Position numbers and translations under genes: made by a program
Assembly (NCBI GenBank): GCA_945788675.1
Contig: CALZMY010000182.1
Location: forward strand, 1-14,015
DNA: 14,015 bases
Direction of reading: 5' to 3'
Source of the DNA: an uncultured Gammaproteobacteria bacterium
GTDB lineage: Bacteria > Pseudomonadota > Gammaproteobacteria > SZUA-140
The notes under the pieces: generated by a model
The model's input: only the letters and a program-made list of their open reading frames with translations
The model's database searches: none
What the model was told of the DNA's origin: nothing
In this document: in pieces, positions 12,608 to 14,015 of the stretch
Numbering within the stretch: position 1 is the stretch's first letter
How the letters are laid out: every line of letters begins with the position of its first letter

Positions 12608-14015
12608 TCACTCTGCAGACGCGACATAGGCCTCCGTGATGTGTGTGCAGATCCTTGCGATGTGATGGCTGACGCGCCGCAGCCAACGGATCGCTTCAAG
12701 CCGTGCGGTGCCATCGGGGACAGTAAGCTCACCGCTGCCGATGCTGGCCATTACGGTGGCGCGCGCTTCGGTGCGATTTTCGCTGATCATCGCCGCAATC
12801 TGCGAAGCGCGTTCGCAAGCCACATGCCATCGCCTGTTGTGAGCCGCTATTTCCATTTCGCCGATGCCGTCGACCAGCTCGGCACATTGAGTCTGCAGTG
12901 CCGGGGTGCTACGCGCGGTAAAGGCCCGTTCGGCCTCCTCGTCGCAGCGTTCATGCAGCCGCTGCAGATGGTCCAGCGTATGGATTAGCGCCACCAGTCG
13001 TTGCCACTCCGCGCTCTGTTCGCGTTCGAGATGAATCTCGTCGAGATAGTCGTGGATCTGGTCGAGTGTCTGTTGAATCTCATACAGGCTGATCGGTTCC
13101 GCTGTGGATGACGGCGCTGGTGCAGCGCTATCGAGCAGCGTGGCGATGTGACGTAACAGCAGATGAAACAGATCTTCGATCGCTATCTGTAGCGCGTTGA
13201 TCGCCAGTGCCGGCTCCTGCAGTAGTGAGCGGTCGAGAATATCGGTTCGCTGAGGTGCCTTTGCCGGTATCAGGTGTTCCACCAGGTGTGCAAACTGTTT
13301 TGTAAACGGCAGCACGATGATCACCCCCAGGAGATTGAAGCTGGTGTGGAAGGCGACCAGGGCAATCTCGGCATTGGCCATCAGTGCGCTTGGTGCCAGT
13401 GTCTCCCATAGCAGTACGTAGGGAGTGATCAGCATAAATGCACCCACGCCTGTCAGGCAGTTATAGATTACATGGGAAAAACCGGTGCGGCGTGCAGCGA
13501 CAGATCTTCCTATGGTCGCCAGTGCAGCCGTTACGGTGGTGCCAATATCCATCCCGACGATCAGTGCGGCGGCCTGCTCGAAACCGATTAAACCGGAGAA
13601 GAGCGCCGTGAGTGCTGTCGCGACGCCGGCACTGGAAGACTGGGTGATCACTGTAAAGACGATGCCCAACAACAGCAGCACGATGAGATCGGTGATTGAG
13701 TCGCCGCTAAACTGGTCGATTGGTAGTGATTCCTGAAGGCCGGCCATCCCCTGTTGCAACATCATGATGCCAACAAAGATCAGCCCAAAGCCTGCCACTG
13801 CATAGCCGCTTTTGGCGATGCGATTGCGCCCGAAGAGGTGCATGATCGCACCGAGCAGAATCAGCGGTAGCACCAGCAGACCAAGCTTTAGTTTGAAACC
13901 GAGCAGTGCCACCATCCAGCCGGTGATGGTGGTGCCGATGTTGGCACCAAAGATGATGCCCAGCGCGGATGGAAAACTCATCAGGCCGGCGCCGACAAAA
14001 CCAACCGCCGCAACA
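12608..14015 (-). CDS. Na/Pi-cotransporter family protein with PhoU-like tail (N-terminus outside window)
   Basis: The frame is open to the window edge; at least 468 residues are seen, starting VAAVGFVGAGL, so an N-terminal portion is missing. The membrane part has the NptA/PNaS repeats: a glycine-rich GIIFGANIGTTITGWMVALLG segment, then FTVITQSSSAGVATALT with the QSSSA signature, and IVGMDIGTTVTAALATIG, the second copy of the GxxIGTT element. About eight hydrophobic helices follow one another to PFTKQFAHLVEHLIP. The last 220 residues are soluble and helical with PhoU-like character. Family members import phosphate with sodium; many bacterial ones have unknown substrates. It is on the same strand as, and upstream of, the cytochrome-porin gene with a gap of about 100 bases, so co-transcription is possible. 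Confidence 0.9.
   Translation of the reverse strand, partial: VAAVGFVGAGLMSFPSALGIIFGANIGTTITGWMVALLGFKLKLGLLVLPLILLGAIMHLFGRNRIAKSGYAVAGFGLIFVGIMMLQQGMAGLQESLPIDQFSGDSITDLIVLLLLGIVFTVITQSSSAGVATALTALFSGLIGFEQAAALIVGMDIGTTVTAALATIGRSVAARRTGFSHVIYNCLTGVGAFMLITPYVLLWETLAPSALMANAEIALVAFHTSFNLLGVIIVLPFTKQFAHLVEHLIPAKAPQRTDILDRSLLQEPALAINALQIAIEDLFHLLLRHIATLLDSAAPAPSSTAEPISLYEIQQTLDQIHDYLDEIHLEREQSAEWQRLVALIHTLDHLQRLHERCDEEAERAFTARSTPALQTQCAELVDGIGEMEIAAHNRRWHVACERASQIAAMISENRTEARATVMASIGSGELTVPDGTARLEAIRWLRRVSHHIARICTHITEAYVASAE

Noticed and set aside
12596..12988. Plus-strand ORF of 130 residues near the end of the transporter gene
   Set aside because: It lies opposite the PhoU-like part of the transporter gene and has no recognisable motif.
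1..14015. CRISPR arrays, tRNA or rRNA genes
   Set aside because: No regularly spaced repeats and no tRNA or rRNA sequence blocks were seen on either strand.

Overview
The window looks like part of a gammaproteobacterial chromosome. The evidence is a urease ureF-ureG tail, a LysR-yqjF-yqjG redox neighbourhood arranged much as in enterobacteria, a YaiE/PpnP protein, a YcgR-like PilZ protein and Na/Pi-cotransporter architecture. An environmental, possibly sulfur- or metal-cycling, ureolytic species would fit, but the species cannot be named from the sequence alone. No rRNA, tRNA, CRISPR array or intact transposase was seen.

Region by region: (1) 1-1254 is the end of a urease operon: ureF (cut by the window start) and ureG, 12 bases apart. 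(2) About 1255-3260 is an A+T-rich accessory patch. It holds three minus-strand genes: a GFA-family zinc protein, a small protein with an L,D-transpeptidase (YkuD-type) catalytic motif, and right behind it an exported protein of unknown family. The last two have the layout of a peptidoglycan-targeting effector and its periplasmic immunity protein. The patch ends in a decayed second copy (3107-3254) of the ureF/ureG junction, so it is bracketed by related urease sequence. (3) 3393-5273 holds a two-helix membrane protein with a SHOCT-like tail, a tiny signal-peptide ORF, a lytic-transglycosylase-like lipoprotein and a small exported protein. (4) 5302-7734 holds a Mut7-C RNase/zinc-ribbon protein, an exported Lys/Asp-rich low-complexity protein, a YcgR-like c-di-GMP-binding PilZ protein and the nucleoside phosphorylase ppnP.

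(5) 7770-11557 is a redox/electrophile-response locus. A LysR regulator is divergent from yqjF (DoxX) - yqjG (glutathionyl-hydroquinone reductase) - a double-CDGSH iron-sulfur protein - a pirin. The LysR/yqjF spacer contains two inverted repeats sharing one exact centre, a strong candidate operator placed just upstream of the yqjF promoter. (6) 11603-14015, minus strand, holds a short protein with one CxxCH haem motif followed by an apparent outer-membrane beta-barrel (a Cyc2-like cytochrome-porin architecture) and a Na/Pi-cotransporter with a PhoU-like tail, cut by the window end.

The items most worth a second look are the putative effector/immunity pair inside the urease-flanked patch, the urease junction relic itself, the concentric operator, and the short cytochrome-porin fusion.
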